Shown: positions 37,341 through 45,999 of the stretch, one piece after another
How positions within the stretch are numbered: the first letter of the stretch is position 1
How the letters are laid out: each line of letters starts with the position of its first letter
Assembly: GCA_913057785.1 (NCBI GenBank)
Contig: CAJXPD010000011.1
Span: forward strand, 1 to 64,000
From: an uncultured Lewinella sp.
GTDB taxonomy: Bacteria > Bacteroidota > Bacteroidia > Chitinophagales > Saprospiraceae
Direction: 5' to 3'
Length of the DNA stretch: 64,000 nt
Notes under the pieces: generated by a model
The model's input: the letters and a program-made list of their open reading frames with translations, nothing else
Told to the model about the DNA's origin: nothing
The model's database searches: none
Program-made: the position numbers and the translations under genes

Positions 37341-37386
37341 CCAAACACCTTAACCTTTCTCACTTCAATCTAAATCTCTTGCACTA

Positions 37387-38094
37387 ATGAAAACCAAAGT
37401 AATAGGTATCCTGACTCTCATAGCCCTGATCGGCTTTATTACACTTCAAGCTCAAGAACGAGCACCAGACCGAAGAATTCAGCTTATAAAAGAAGATAGC
37501 CAAAACCGCTACCAATCTAACAATATTACAAATTTGGATATACTACAGGCCTTGGATTTTGCAGATATCCAGATCAAAAAATTCAACCTAGGACAATTTG
37601 ATGAACATTATGAACTCTATCTTATCTCTGAGACTTATAAAAAAGGGCAAGTAGTCCATACCGATACCATTCTAGCGGATGACAATATGTACCACTATTT
37701 CCAAACGGCTCAAGAGGGTGTTTTCTTTGACTATATGGACCAACTGAAGTTTATTACTAAAGACGATGATAACAAGAGTGAAATTAGATTGCACACCTAC
37801 AAGATGTCCAGGAAGTTCAACATAGAACTTGAAAAATGGGATGATCGTCAATTCTACAATTGGCGTTCCTATACAGAAACCCATTGGAAACTTAACAAAA
37901 AGGTACCTTTAATGGTCTTTGCCTCTTCCTGGAAGGACAAGCGCTATGATTTTCATCGTTTCTGCGGGAGAGTTACACTAGAAGAAGGCGAGGAAGGTAC
38001 AGAAGAGCTCTTGCGAGAATCACCTACCTATGTACTCTTCAGCTATATTGTCAGAACATTACCGGCTAAGAGCGAAGAAAGCGGGGATCGATAG
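37387..38094 (+). CDS. Secreted protein of unknown function in the sensor-kinase operon
   Basis: A 235-residue exported protein with a signal peptide ending near LQAQ (22-23). The mature part is charged and mixed alpha/beta, with recurrent aromatic positions (FNLGQFDEHYELYLISETYK, YHYFQTAQEGVFFDYM, WRSYTETHWKLNK) and a single cysteine (FHRFCGRV). I do not recognise a family. It starts 46 bp after the thioredoxin gene and ends 18 bp before the long reading frame of the kinase gene, so it is firmly within the operon. It may be a ligand or accessory of the kinase's extracytoplasmic domain, by position only. Confidence 0.65.
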   Translation: MKTKVIGILTLIALIGFITLQAQERAPDRRIQLIKEDSQNRYQSNNITNLDILQALDFADIQIKKFNLGQFDEHYELYLISETYKKGQVVHTDTILADDNMYHYFQTAQEGVFFDYMDQLKFITKDDDNKSEIRLHTYKMSRKFNIELEKWDDRQFYNWRSYTETHWKLNKKVPLMVFASSWKDKRYDFHRFCGRVTLEEGEEGTEELLRESPTYVLFSYIVRTLPAKSEESGDR

Positions 38095-38151
38095 AGATTA
38101 CAGGTCTGGTAAATGGAGCGGAGACCTATCCTTGATAAAAGTAAGAAGTCA

Positions 38152-40965
38152 ATGATCATTAGGAAGTTATGCATATTTCTCCTGTTAAGCACGAGCTTTG
38201 TGAGCTTAAGTGGGCAGAGCCTGCGTAGATCACTGCAGAATGGGGAAAGCTGGGAGGTAGAATGGGTTCAACAAAGGCATCTATCTAAAGACGGCTCCAT
38301 ACCCGGAAGCTACCCCCTATTCCCTGATCAATTGAAAGCCGGAGAATATGATGTGCGAATAGGTCTTCGGCTTTTCAAAGATCCTAAGGCAGTTCTAAGT
38401 GCTAGGGTCACGTACGTAAGTTATATTGAACTGCCTCCGACAGAGCAAAGTGGGGGTAAGTCCGTTCAATCCAAACTCAGTCAACCCATTTCTTTAGACA
38501 CACGCTTTCAAGATGCCTACTTCAATCCACAACTGTTCCTTTTCGACGCACTCTTGCAGCATGATTTTCCAATTTCTTGTCAATCCAATCGGTTAAAAGA
38601 GTCGCTTAAAATATTCTTGGAAAAGGTAGAGCAAACACTACCTACATCTGGGCTAATAGAAGTTCAAAAGGAGTGGTTAGCCGAGACTGAATTTTCTGAG
38701 GCATTTTCAGCCAAATCCCTGTCAAATTTCTTCTGCCTATTACTAGATCAAGAAATACCTGATCTAGAAGGTCCAATCCGGCTTGGCACTAGAGCAGAAG
38801 AATCCCATGTGTACACAGATTTCTTAGAAGTAGACCTTCCGAGCAAAATTGGATTCGTACGTGGTAAAATACTTAACCCTGCCACCGATGAGGTCAGAAT
38901 TAAATACTTCAGACAGGGAGATTGGCCTACGTATTGGCAAGACAGCCTAATCCGCTTGGATGACAACGGCTATTTTGAATTGGCCTTTCCAATGAAAGAG
39001 CGTCGCCTGATTTCTGTTTATCACGGTTACCAAAGCATGCGTTTTTACCTTGAACCCGGAGATACGCTCGAGATTCAGACGGATGCCAATGCCTTTTACA
39101 GGGAAATGTCATTAGCCGGAAAAGGCACAAGTGACAACCAATTCCTCCTGGATTTTTATCATCAAATGCGGGGGGATACTCTATTCCGTAGCTATGATTT
39201 CAAACTACTGGAAAAAGAACCTAATGCCTACTTCGAGAAGATTAAGATTAAAGAAGAAAAGGAGCTTCGCTTTTTAACGGATCGGAAAGCCGGTCTGCGC
39301 CCGGAACTATCTGCCTTCATGGACCGGTACATACGGATCGAACATGCTACCACACAGTGGGAAGCCGCCTATCGTTTTATGGTGGAAAAGGATCATAAAC
39401 TTCCCCCAGCACTGATCCGACATCTACAAGCCCTGGGAGCTTTATTGTACAGGCTTCCAAAAGACAAAACTTTTGACTTCGATGTCGAAGAATTCTTGAC
39501 TTTCCAATATTACCTCCTGACGCAGAACTACCAAGCCACAAACTTCAATAGTGATAAGGAAATGCAGATGGCCAAGCTACTCCTTGGAAAAGAGACCTTC
39601 GTTCGACATATGGCCATGCAGTTGTTCCGTTTCCACGGCGAATTTGAAAAACTTAACCGAAGTCGAACTTACCAGCTTGAGCAACTCTTGTCCATAACTC
39701 GAGATTCGCAGCTGATCGAAGAGCTTTTGGTTTTCACCAGAGAAAAGCCAAATAGATCTGAAGCTTTTTTCTACAGATCACTGCCTATTGGCAGGCCCGC
39801 ACCAGACTGGACCTTTACTGATCAGGAAGGTGTAGAAGTGGGGCTAAAGGATTTTCGAGGGAAACAACTGCTATTACACATTGGCTGGGACGATCTTTTG
39901 GAAATTGCTGTGGCTGATCTAGACACACTCATAAAACAATCAGAAGTAAGTCCTACAGTAGTACATCTAGTTACGGCTCCTAGCAAGGAGCAATTCAACA
40001 GAAGTATAGCTGGTCTGGAAGGCTTATTCATTTACGTACCAGAGGAACAGATCGCCAAAATTAGAGAGGACTACCGAGTAGATAACCGAACCAACCACTT
40101 TTTCTTAATTGATGAAGTCGGGAATATTCAAGCCAATCACCTGGCACTGGGAACTGCTCGAAAACTGCGAGGAGCCTGGGAAAAACTTGCCAATCAGGAG
40201 AGATCTACGGCTTGGACTCCCGAGCAACGATTACAGTTTTGGCAGAGTCTTGGGATTGGTGCACTAAGTCTGCTTTTGATTAGCAGTTTGATCCTTTGGC
40301 GAAGACGGATTAGTATGCGGCGTGATCTGCGGCGGCGGCAATTACTGGAGGTAGAATTGCGAGGGATTCGCTCACAAATGAATCCACATTTTCTATTCAA
40401 TGCCATGAGTTCGATACAAAACCTGATCCGGAAAAAAGAGCAGGAAAAAGCTGATGTCTATTTGGGGCAATTTGCAGGCTTGATGCGAAAAACTTTGAAG
40501 AACACAGCGGAAGAGTTTATTCCACTCAGCGATGAGATTGATACCCTTGAACAGTACTGTAGCCTAGAAAGCTTGCGCCATCCTTTCGATTATGAGTTTC
40601 AAATTCATGAAGATATCGACCCGCACAATACCTATATTCCGAGCATGATCTTACAACCCATTATCGAAAATGCCATTCTCCATGGACTTACCCCTCTAGC
40701 TGAATCTCGGCGATTGAGCGTTAAGGTGTCTCCCAGCAATTCTGGCCTACACTGCGAAGTAATCGATAATGGTATTGGTCTCTTAGCAGCGCAGGCCCAT
40801 GCCCAGAATAAAGGGCATAAGAGCTTAGGGACACAACTAGTGCGTCAACGTCTCAACCTACTGGGTCTCGATGGGGATAAGCATTTCATGATACAAGATC
40901 GCAGCCAGCTGACACCTCCAGCCCAAGGAACCATAGTCACTTTAACCATTCCGATAGAACAATGA
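38152..40965 (+). CDS. LytS-type histidine kinase with TlpA-like (DUF4369 plus redoxin) extracytoplasmic domain lacking CxxC
   Basis: An unusual sensor kinase. An ATG at 38113 is in frame, but 38152 (residue 14 of that frame) gives a clean signal peptide and is used; numbering below follows 38113. Residues 36-240 are unrecognised. Residues 245-335 resemble the DUF4369 domain (IGFVRGKILN, FYLEPGDTLEI, GTSDNQFL). A helical stretch runs 340-545. Residues 557-690 match a redoxin/TlpA fold (IGRPAPDWTFTDQEG, FRGKQLLLHIGW, FFLIDEVGNIQ), but where WCxxC should stand there is WDDLLEI, with no cysteine. One membrane helix (about 711-729) leads to the His_kinase/HATPase unit with MNPHFLFN (His759), QPIIENAILHG and DNGIG. 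The redoxin relic probably serves as a ligand- or partner-binding sensor. The stop overlaps the LytTR gene (ATGA). Confidence 0.85.
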   Translation: MIIRKLCIFLLLSTSFVSLSGQSLRRSLQNGESWEVEWVQQRHLSKDGSIPGSYPLFPDQLKAGEYDVRIGLRLFKDPKAVLSARVTYVSYIELPPTEQSGGKSVQSKLSQPISLDTRFQDAYFNPQLFLFDALLQHDFPISCQSNRLKESLKIFLEKVEQTLPTSGLIEVQKEWLAETEFSEAFSAKSLSNFFCLLLDQEIPDLEGPIRLGTRAEESHVYTDFLEVDLPSKIGFVRGKILNPATDEVRIKYFRQGDWPTYWQDSLIRLDDNGYFELAFPMKERRLISVYHGYQSMRFYLEPGDTLEIQTDANAFYREMSLAGKGTSDNQFLLDFYHQMRGDTLFRSYDFKLLEKEPNAYFEKIKIKEEKELRFLTDRKAGLRPELSAFMDRYIRIEHATTQWEAAYRFMVEKDHKLPPALIRHLQALGALLYRLPKDKTFDFDVEEFLTFQYYLLTQNYQATNFNSDKEMQMAKLLLGKETFVRHMAMQLFRFHGEFEKLNRSRTYQLEQLLSITRDSQLIEELLVFTREKPNRSEAFFYRSLPIGRPAPDWTFTDQEGVEVGLKDFRGKQLLLHIGWDDLLEIAVADLDTLIKQSEVSPTVVHLVTAPSKEQFNRSIAGLEGLFIYVPEEQIAKIREDYRVDNRTNHFFLIDEVGNIQANHLALGTARKLRGAWEKLANQERSTAWTPEQRLQFWQSLGIGALSLLLISSLILWRRRISMRRDLRRRQLLEVELRGIRSQMNPHFLFNAMSSIQNLIRKKEQEKADVYLGQFAGLMRKTLKNTAEEFIPLSDEIDTLEQYCSLESLRHPFDYEFQIHEDIDPHNTYIPSMILQPIIENAILHGLTPLAESRRLSVKVSPSNSGLHCEVIDNGIGLLAAQAHAQNKGHKSLGTQLVRQRLNLLGLDGDKHFMIQDRSQLTPPAQGTIVTLTIPIEQ

Positions 40966-41714
40966 GCAATATCAGAGCCCTTATCGTTGATGATGAAACC
41001 AATAATCGAGAGAACCTTCGGCTTGCCTTGGCTAGCTATTGCAAGGAGGTAGAAATCATTGGCGAGGCCGACTCGGCCATGGCGGCGATGGATCGAATTA
41101 AAGAACTAAAACCCGATTTAGTCTTCCTCGATATTGCGATGCCCATGGGCAGTGGCTTTGACCTGCTTGAAAGTCTACCCAAAATCGACTTTGATATCAT
41201 CTTTGTGACCGCCTACGATCAATATGCCATCCGCGCCATCAAGTTTGCCGCTGTTGACTATCTACTCAAGCCGATCAACGCTTTGGAATTGAAAAAGGCA
41301 GTAGATAGAGTCTTGCACAAACAGTTACAAAAGAGTCAAAAAGATCAATTGGAGACCCTTTTACACAACTTGAAGCAACAAGAAAAGAAGATAGCCCTTC
41401 CTCAATCTGATCATATAGAATTTGTGGCGGTCAATAGCATTATCCGCTGTCAGGGAGATCGAAACTACACGCACTTCTTCCTCAAGGACGGACGGAAACT
41501 ACTGGTCTCCCGCACACTAAAAGAATATGTGGGATTATTGGAGGATCAATCCTTTTACCGGGTACATCAATCCCATTTGGTAAACCTCAACTGCGTGCAG
41601 AAATACAGCAAAAGAGATGGCGGACTACTGATCACTTCAGACAATGCCAAAATCCCGGTAGCCCGCGCTCGTAAGGAGGAACTATTAACCCGACTGATGG
41701 AAAGAGATCAATAG
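40962..41714 (+). CDS. LytTR-family response regulator
   Basis: A 250-residue regulator: receiver domain (4-120) with VDDE, phospho-acceptor Asp57 (LVFLDIAMP), FVTAYDQYAI and the conserved Lys in YLLKPI; a coiled linker (about 122-145); and a LytTR DNA-binding domain (about 150-248; FVAVNSIIRCQGDRNYTHF, SFYRVHQSHLVNLNCV, IPVARARKEEL). The gene overlaps the kinase gene by 4 bp and is surely its partner. Target promoters are not evident; autoregulation of the operon promoter is plausible. Confidence 0.93.
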   Translation: MSNIRALIVDDETNNRENLRLALASYCKEVEIIGEADSAMAAMDRIKELKPDLVFLDIAMPMGSGFDLLESLPKIDFDIIFVTAYDQYAIRAIKFAAVDYLLKPINALELKKAVDRVLHKQLQKSQKDQLETLLHNLKQQEKKIALPQSDHIEFVAVNSIIRCQGDRNYTHFFLKDGRKLLVSRTLKEYVGLLEDQSFYRVHQSHLVNLNCVQKYSKRDGGLLITSDNAKIPVARARKEELLTRLMERDQ

Positions 41715-41715
41715 G

Positions 41716-42747
41716 TTACTGCAGTAATTCAATTGCTTTTTCAAGCACCTCATCTTTTCCGTTCAATACATCTTCTCTTTTATTGCGTACCAGGATTTCT
41801 GGAGGAATTCCCTGGCCCTCGAAGCTCGAGCCATCGGCCGTGCGCCATTCACCAATGCTTACAGAGTATCCCCAGCCATTGGGCATCTCTCTGTTAATCT
41901 GGTTAGAAAAGGCTCCTGCAGTCGTATCACCTACCGTCATCACTTGCGGCAAAGTCCGCATTGCCAAACAGAAGGTTTCCCGGGCACTGATGGTAAATCG
42001 ATTAGTTAAGACTATTACAGGTTTCAAGAATGGGCGATCCCCTCGAGGACGAATGAACCATTGCTCAGGTGTGGTAAAATCATTAGCGCCAGGCCCATTC
42101 TTGATCGAGGTGGTCATGTACAATCGCTCTTGATCCGTGAAGTGGGAAGCAATCGTCTTTCCAGCAATGTCCTCTCCCCCACCCGCTCCTCTGATATCTA
42201 TTATCAAAGCATCCGCAGATTGAAAGTAATCCAGTACCTGATCAATTTCCTTATCAAAAGCCCGCTCCCCGTCGGCAAAATTTTCAATGTATACATAGCC
42301 GATACTGTCCACGACAAAATCGTAGCGCATGGCGAAATCCGTTTCTCTAGGATCACTTAGGTAGTTATCGGTCAATAGGTCCAGGTCAAAGTCAGCCATG
42401 GTATCTAAGCTTCCAAATACACCCCCGAAATAACTCGGAAGGTTCGTTCCTACGGGAATCAGTCCCACATGCCCATCATCGAGTTCATCTAGCATTTCTA
42501 CTAAGACTTCATATAGCTCAGCATCCGTACTATTTTCACTCAAGCGAGAACGGTAAGTGGCACGCATCGCTACCCAGTCAATCCCCTTCAAGCGGAATAG
42601 TCCATAGAGTTCATTATACTCCTCCCACAAGGCATCGAAATTTCCCAAGGGATCATTCGTATGCTCCAATCCGAAGACCTGTTTTTCGCAAGCAGAATGG
42701 AGAAATAGGGCAACAAAAGCAGTTATAATGATGATTGTATTTTTCAT
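41716..42747 (-). CDS. S41-family (C-terminal processing-like) peptidase, lipoprotein
   Basis: A 343-residue lipoprotein (Cys20, LHSAC) with a helical N-terminal domain (30-95; NFDALWEEYNELYGLF) typical of S41 peptidases of the tricorn/CtpA-like kind. The catalytic domain has YVYIENFADG, IIDIRGAGGG, and the nucleophile Ser254 in FTISARETF, with a C-terminal EGQGIPPEI. A PDZ domain is not clearly present. The product should cleave peptides or proteins outside the inner membrane. The gene converges on the LytTR regulator gene with only 1 bp between stop codons, so it is not part of that operon. Confidence 0.88.
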   Translation of the reverse strand: MKNTIIIITAFVALFLHSACEKQVFGLEHTNDPLGNFDALWEEYNELYGLFRLKGIDWVAMRATYRSRLSENSTDAELYEVLVEMLDELDDGHVGLIPVGTNLPSYFGGVFGSLDTMADFDLDLLTDNYLSDPRETDFAMRYDFVVDSIGYVYIENFADGERAFDKEIDQVLDYFQSADALIIDIRGAGGGEDIAGKTIASHFTDQERLYMTTSIKNGPGANDFTTPEQWFIRPRGDRPFLKPVIVLTNRFTISARETFCLAMRTLPQVMTVGDTTAGAFSNQINREMPNGWGYSVSIGEWRTADGSSFEGQGIPPEILVRNKREDVLNGKDEVLEKAIELLQ

Positions 42748-42763
42748 GATTTTGATCTTTTAC

Positions 42764-42898
42764 TCACCGGGTGACTTAGTCACCGGGTCAGTATTTTAAT
42801 AAAAAACTGGTTTTCTGAACTTTACGTCTCTTTTCACATCGAAGGCGAGGCTGAAATACCCTAAACACCCACCGGGTGAGTATTCACCGGGTGAGTAT
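42764..42898. repeat. Four intergenic copies of a CACCGGGT motif
   Basis: The near-palindromic unit TCACCGGGTGA and variants occur at 42764-42774, 42780-42790, 42870-42879 and 42885-42894. The last two are within longer direct copies of CACCGGGTGAGTAT. The first pair form an imperfect hairpin (GGTGAC / GTCACC). They lie between two minus-strand genes; the final copy covers the stop codon of the upstream gene. They could be operator half-sites or processing/termination hairpins. Confidence 0.5.
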
Positions 42899-43708
42899 GA
42901 GGCTCAAGCCCTGCCCTAGCATCCGCACTGGCCGTGGATCCGGATAGTTCAGCCAGCTTAGTTGATAGTGTAAGCCAAAGCGTTTGCCATTGCTCCGATG
43001 CCAGGTGTACCCCAACTGTAATTGCGGGTTGATGAATTGATCTAAGGAGGCGAGTTTTGTCCCTTCCTGGAGATAGGCTTTGTAATAGTTGCCTTCATCA
43101 GGCAGACTTGGATCAAAGGCATAGGTAGGTCGTTGCACGGCTGCGAGAATCGGTAAGCTGAAGTTCAGCTTGAATTGACCGGGTCCAAGTGGATAGTAAT
43201 AGCTGTAGGTAGGACTGAGATCCAATTGGGTATAATGCCAAGTGTCGAAACCCATACCCGTTTGAATGTATTCGAGTGATACCTGTGCTCCTAGGCGATG
43301 TCGCGTTCCGATGGGCCAGCTCAAGCCTCCAGATAATTGGCCACCCAAGAAAGAGAGGAAGGGATTAGCCTTTACATCAAAACTTTCCTTCTCGCCATAA
43401 ATATCAGGAGAACCCTCCAACACTCCTGTCCGCTGACCAAGGTTCCGCGCTTGATTGGTCCCGATCTGGGCGTTGAGGCTAACTTCCCACCTCGGCGCAT
43501 ATCCTCCACGATATATTCCACCGATGTCCAGGGCATCCGCTTGATACAATAAAGGAGAGGCATGTCGATCTGCCAATAAGAGTTGACGCCACCCGACTTC
43601 GAGTCCCCAGCCATTCTCCTTATCATTGGCTTCTTTTTGGCCCATTGCGCTATGAGCTAGTAGTGATAAGCCCAAAATAACGATCACCTTTTCCAGCATA
43701 ATTTTCAT
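42884..43708 (-). CDS. Secreted beta-rich protein, probable outer-membrane barrel
   Basis: A 274-residue protein with a signal peptide (MLEKVIVILGLSLLAHSAMGQ; start at 43708 or the second Met at 43699). The mature sequence alternates aromatic and polar residues in strand-length stretches (WGLEVGWRQLLL, RWEVSLNAQIG, HRLGAQVSLEYIQTG, FKLNFSLPILAAV, FGLHYQLSWLNY), as in outer-membrane barrels of about 12 strands. It ends in a Thr-Arg rather than an aromatic, which is atypical. No family recognised. It precedes the S41 peptidase gene with a 136-bp repeat-containing gap. Confidence 0.65.
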   Translation of the reverse strand: MKIMLEKVIVILGLSLLAHSAMGQKEANDKENGWGLEVGWRQLLLADRHASPLLYQADALDIGGIYRGGYAPRWEVSLNAQIGTNQARNLGQRTGVLEGSPDIYGEKESFDVKANPFLSFLGGQLSGGLSWPIGTRHRLGAQVSLEYIQTGMGFDTWHYTQLDLSPTYSYYYPLGPGQFKLNFSLPILAAVQRPTYAFDPSLPDEGNYYKAYLQEGTKLASLDQFINPQLQLGYTWHRSNGKRFGLHYQLSWLNYPDPRPVRMLGQGLSLILTR

Positions 43709-43857
43709 CTTCCGTAGATTGTTTTTAAGAAATGTTGTGTCTGTCTACTGCAAAGAGAAAATAAGTGGGATAGCCCCCTAGGAGTCGATGAGGGTAGAGG
43801 TTCAGGTATGTTAAAACTTAAGGAATCAGAACCTTTTGAGGAATCAACAGCAGCTGA

Positions 43858-44940
43858 TTACTGCTTTCGGAAAGCGTTGGGTGTCATACCTACCTTCTTC
43901 TTAAAAGTGGTATAAAAGGCTGATTTTGAGGAAAATCCAGCTTCCTCTCCCAGGGCAAGCAAACTGTATTGAGCAAAATTTGGGTCTTGGATCATTTTTT
44001 TTACCGCCTCCACCCGGTAATTGTTGATATAATGCGTAATGTTCTGCCCAGTAACGGCATTGATGAGCTGAGAAAGGTAACCTGCACTAATGCCCAAGCG
44101 CTCCGCCAAGGCATCCCGCCCCAAAGCGGGATTGCGATACAATTCTTCTTCCTGCATTAGCTTTTCGAGCCGGAGAAAATGAGTATTATCTGGGGTAAAG
44201 GGGCGAGGTTCTGTGGCTGGTGTCTCAGGTAAAGGTTGCTCTTGAGGTAGCTTGAACTGATAAAGTCCTTTGTAGGCCGTCCAATAAATAAAGCCGGAAA
44301 TGGCGCCCCACAATAGATAGTCCACTGTTTGATCACCGCCGAAAAGCCCAGAAGGGAGTAGTACCAGAAGCAGCCAGAACAAAATTAGCCCGGTAGAAAT
44401 CCACCAGATTTTCTTTAACCAAGTTCTTGCCTCACCTGGACCTTGCCTCCGCCATACCAGCCAATAGGACATACTTGCTAGAAATAGGCTGTAAGCCAAG
44501 GCGATAAAAAATTCAGCGGTATAAACAATTTCCATTATCTCCTCCATTCCGGCGATAGCATACCAGCCGAAGTCGACATCTAGGTTGATGAAGATGTTTA
44601 GCATCAGAAAAAGTACGAAAGGAGAAATTAGCCACCATCGCCGCTTGCTCCATCTCAAAGGGTGCTGAACAGATTCCAAGAAAAATAGAAACAGCGGAAC
44701 ATAGTAGAGCAGCATCCACGGCACATCATCACCAAAAAAGTCAATGAGGTAATACTGCTCATCAAAGTCCCAACGGGAGAGCCAGATATTCAGACCGATC
44801 GTGGCAATCATCATGATGGAATAAGCCAATAATCGGGCAGGAGTAGATCTAAATGCTTTGGAAAGGAGAATCCCCAGTCCAAATACAAAGCCTTGTGCCA
44901 GGCTAACCAGTATCACTAAATCCAGGAGGTTTATATCCAT
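43858..44940 (-). CDS. Multi-pass membrane protein with C-terminal AraC-type DNA-binding domain
   Basis: The N-terminal about 235 residues contain seven or more membrane helices (DLVILVSLAQGFVFGLGILL, LLAYSIMMIATIGLNIWL, WMLLYYVPLFLFFLE, WLISPFVLFLMLNIFI and others). The C-terminal about 100 residues are an AraC helix-turn-helix pair (LAERLGISAGYLSQLINAVTG, YSLLALGEEAGFSSKSAFYTTFKKKVGMTPNAFRK). Frame opens at 44982, but 44940 removes a 35-bp overlap and places the start 8 bp after the upstream stop. Such membrane AraC regulators are frequent in Bacteroidota; the signal is unknown. Probable operon with the DUF2911 gene. Confidence 0.88.
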   Translation of the reverse strand: MDINLLDLVILVSLAQGFVFGLGILLSKAFRSTPARLLAYSIMMIATIGLNIWLSRWDFDEQYYLIDFFGDDVPWMLLYYVPLFLFFLESVQHPLRWSKRRWWLISPFVLFLMLNIFINLDVDFGWYAIAGMEEIMEIVYTAEFFIALAYSLFLASMSYWLVWRRQGPGEARTWLKKIWWISTGLILFWLLLVLLPSGLFGGDQTVDYLLWGAISGFIYWTAYKGLYQFKLPQEQPLPETPATEPRPFTPDNTHFLRLEKLMQEEELYRNPALGRDALAERLGISAGYLSQLINAVTGQNITHYINNYRVEAVKKMIQDPNFAQYSLLALGEEAGFSSKSAFYTTFKKKVGMTPNAFRKQ

Positions 44941-44947
44941 AGGTTTT

Positions 44948-45877
44948 CTACTGCTTGGCCTCCAAAGCCGCTTGCCAATCACTTAGCCTTTCATCAATGT
45001 TTTCTTCCTCATTTTCCTTTCCGTAAAAAGTGTACTTCCCCTCCAAGGCTTTCATTTGCTCTCCATAAGATATGGCTTGTTCGTATTGTTCATGAGCTGC
45101 TAACCATCTAGCTTTTAACCAGTACAAATGTCCTAACACATAAGCCTTAGGGTAGTATTGATCGTGCCATCCTACGATATTTTTGGATTGGAACTCAGCG
45201 TTGTTCAACCACTCGCCGGCCTGCGCTAAGTTTTCCTCCTGGTTGATTAGATACTCGGCCCCTTGGATATAGACTACCCACCGAATATTCTCATCCGCTT
45301 TTGCCACGCGCTCTTCCACTAGATCAGCCAGTAGACTCAGGTAGGCCGTCTCCACCTCAAAGCTTAGCTTCACCTCTCCCCATAGCAAACTAACTCGGCC
45401 GTATTCAAAGCCAATAGGTTCGATCTGATACTGTAGGTTTTCTTGCCAAGGAGAGCGATTGGGTAAGACTTCCACGCGTAAGGCATCCTCTTCCGCTTTA
45501 TGACGAAAAGCCCCCCATTGCTTAGCCGTTTTATTAAAGATCAAGGTCCACTTGCCTCGCTCTTTAGGAATCACAAAAAAGGCATATTTCCCTTTTGCTA
45601 GTGATTGCCCTTCGATGCTCACATCTTCACTGAACTCAATAGTGGTGGCATTATTGGCTCCGGCCCGCCATACCTTATCATAGGGCGCCATATTACCCCA
45701 AATCTCTCGCTTAGCCACGCGAGGACTGCCATAACGAATTTCAATACTTGTATAGCCAATCTTTTGATACACGCCCTGGTCAGGGCTCTGTCTTGGCACG
45801 AGACCAATCTGATATTGGGCAAATAAGGAGCTGCTCAACAACAGTAGAGCAGTCAAAGAGAGAATTGTTTTTGTCAT
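44948..45877 (-). CDS. DUF2911 domain-containing exported protein
   Basis: An exported protein of about 309 residues. The frame opens at 45922, but a full -7 box lies at 45908-45915, so the ATG at 45877 with its signal peptide (SLTALLLLSSSLFAQ) is the likely start. Residues 25-180 hold the DUF2911 domain (VEIRYGSPRVAKREIWGNM-like wording: IEIRYGSPRVAKREIWG, VWRAGANNATTIEFS, GKYAFFVIPKERGKWTLIFN, QWGAFRH). The C-terminal about 120 residues are helical and TPR-like. No known function. It is divergent from the ECF sigma gene and probably co-transcribed with the AraC-type membrane regulator. Confidence 0.87.
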   Translation of the reverse strand: MTKTILSLTALLLLSSSLFAQYQIGLVPRQSPDQGVYQKIGYTSIEIRYGSPRVAKREIWGNMAPYDKVWRAGANNATTIEFSEDVSIEGQSLAKGKYAFFVIPKERGKWTLIFNKTAKQWGAFRHKAEEDALRVEVLPNRSPWQENLQYQIEPIGFEYGRVSLLWGEVKLSFEVETAYLSLLADLVEERVAKADENIRWVVYIQGAEYLINQEENLAQAGEWLNNAEFQSKNIVGWHDQYYPKAYVLGHLYWLKARWLAAHEQYEQAISYGEQMKALEGKYTFYGKENEEENIDERLSDWQAALEAKQ

Positions 45878-45907
45878 AGCTTCGGTCAAGTGATGATTCG
45901 TAGGCAT

Positions 45908-45915
45908 CAAAGATA
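45908..45915 (-). promoter_or_regulatory. Predicted -7 promoter element of the DUF2911 gene
   Basis: TATCTTTG on the minus strand is a full TAnnTTTG match, 31 bp upstream of the ATG at 45877. Its place inside the longer open frame argues for the shorter protein start. Confidence 0.45.
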
Positions 45916-45999
45916 AGTGCATTTTTTTTTGCTAGCTTGTAATATATACGCAATTGACAAACGATATAACATCCACACAAGCAACCCAACATCTGCCAC

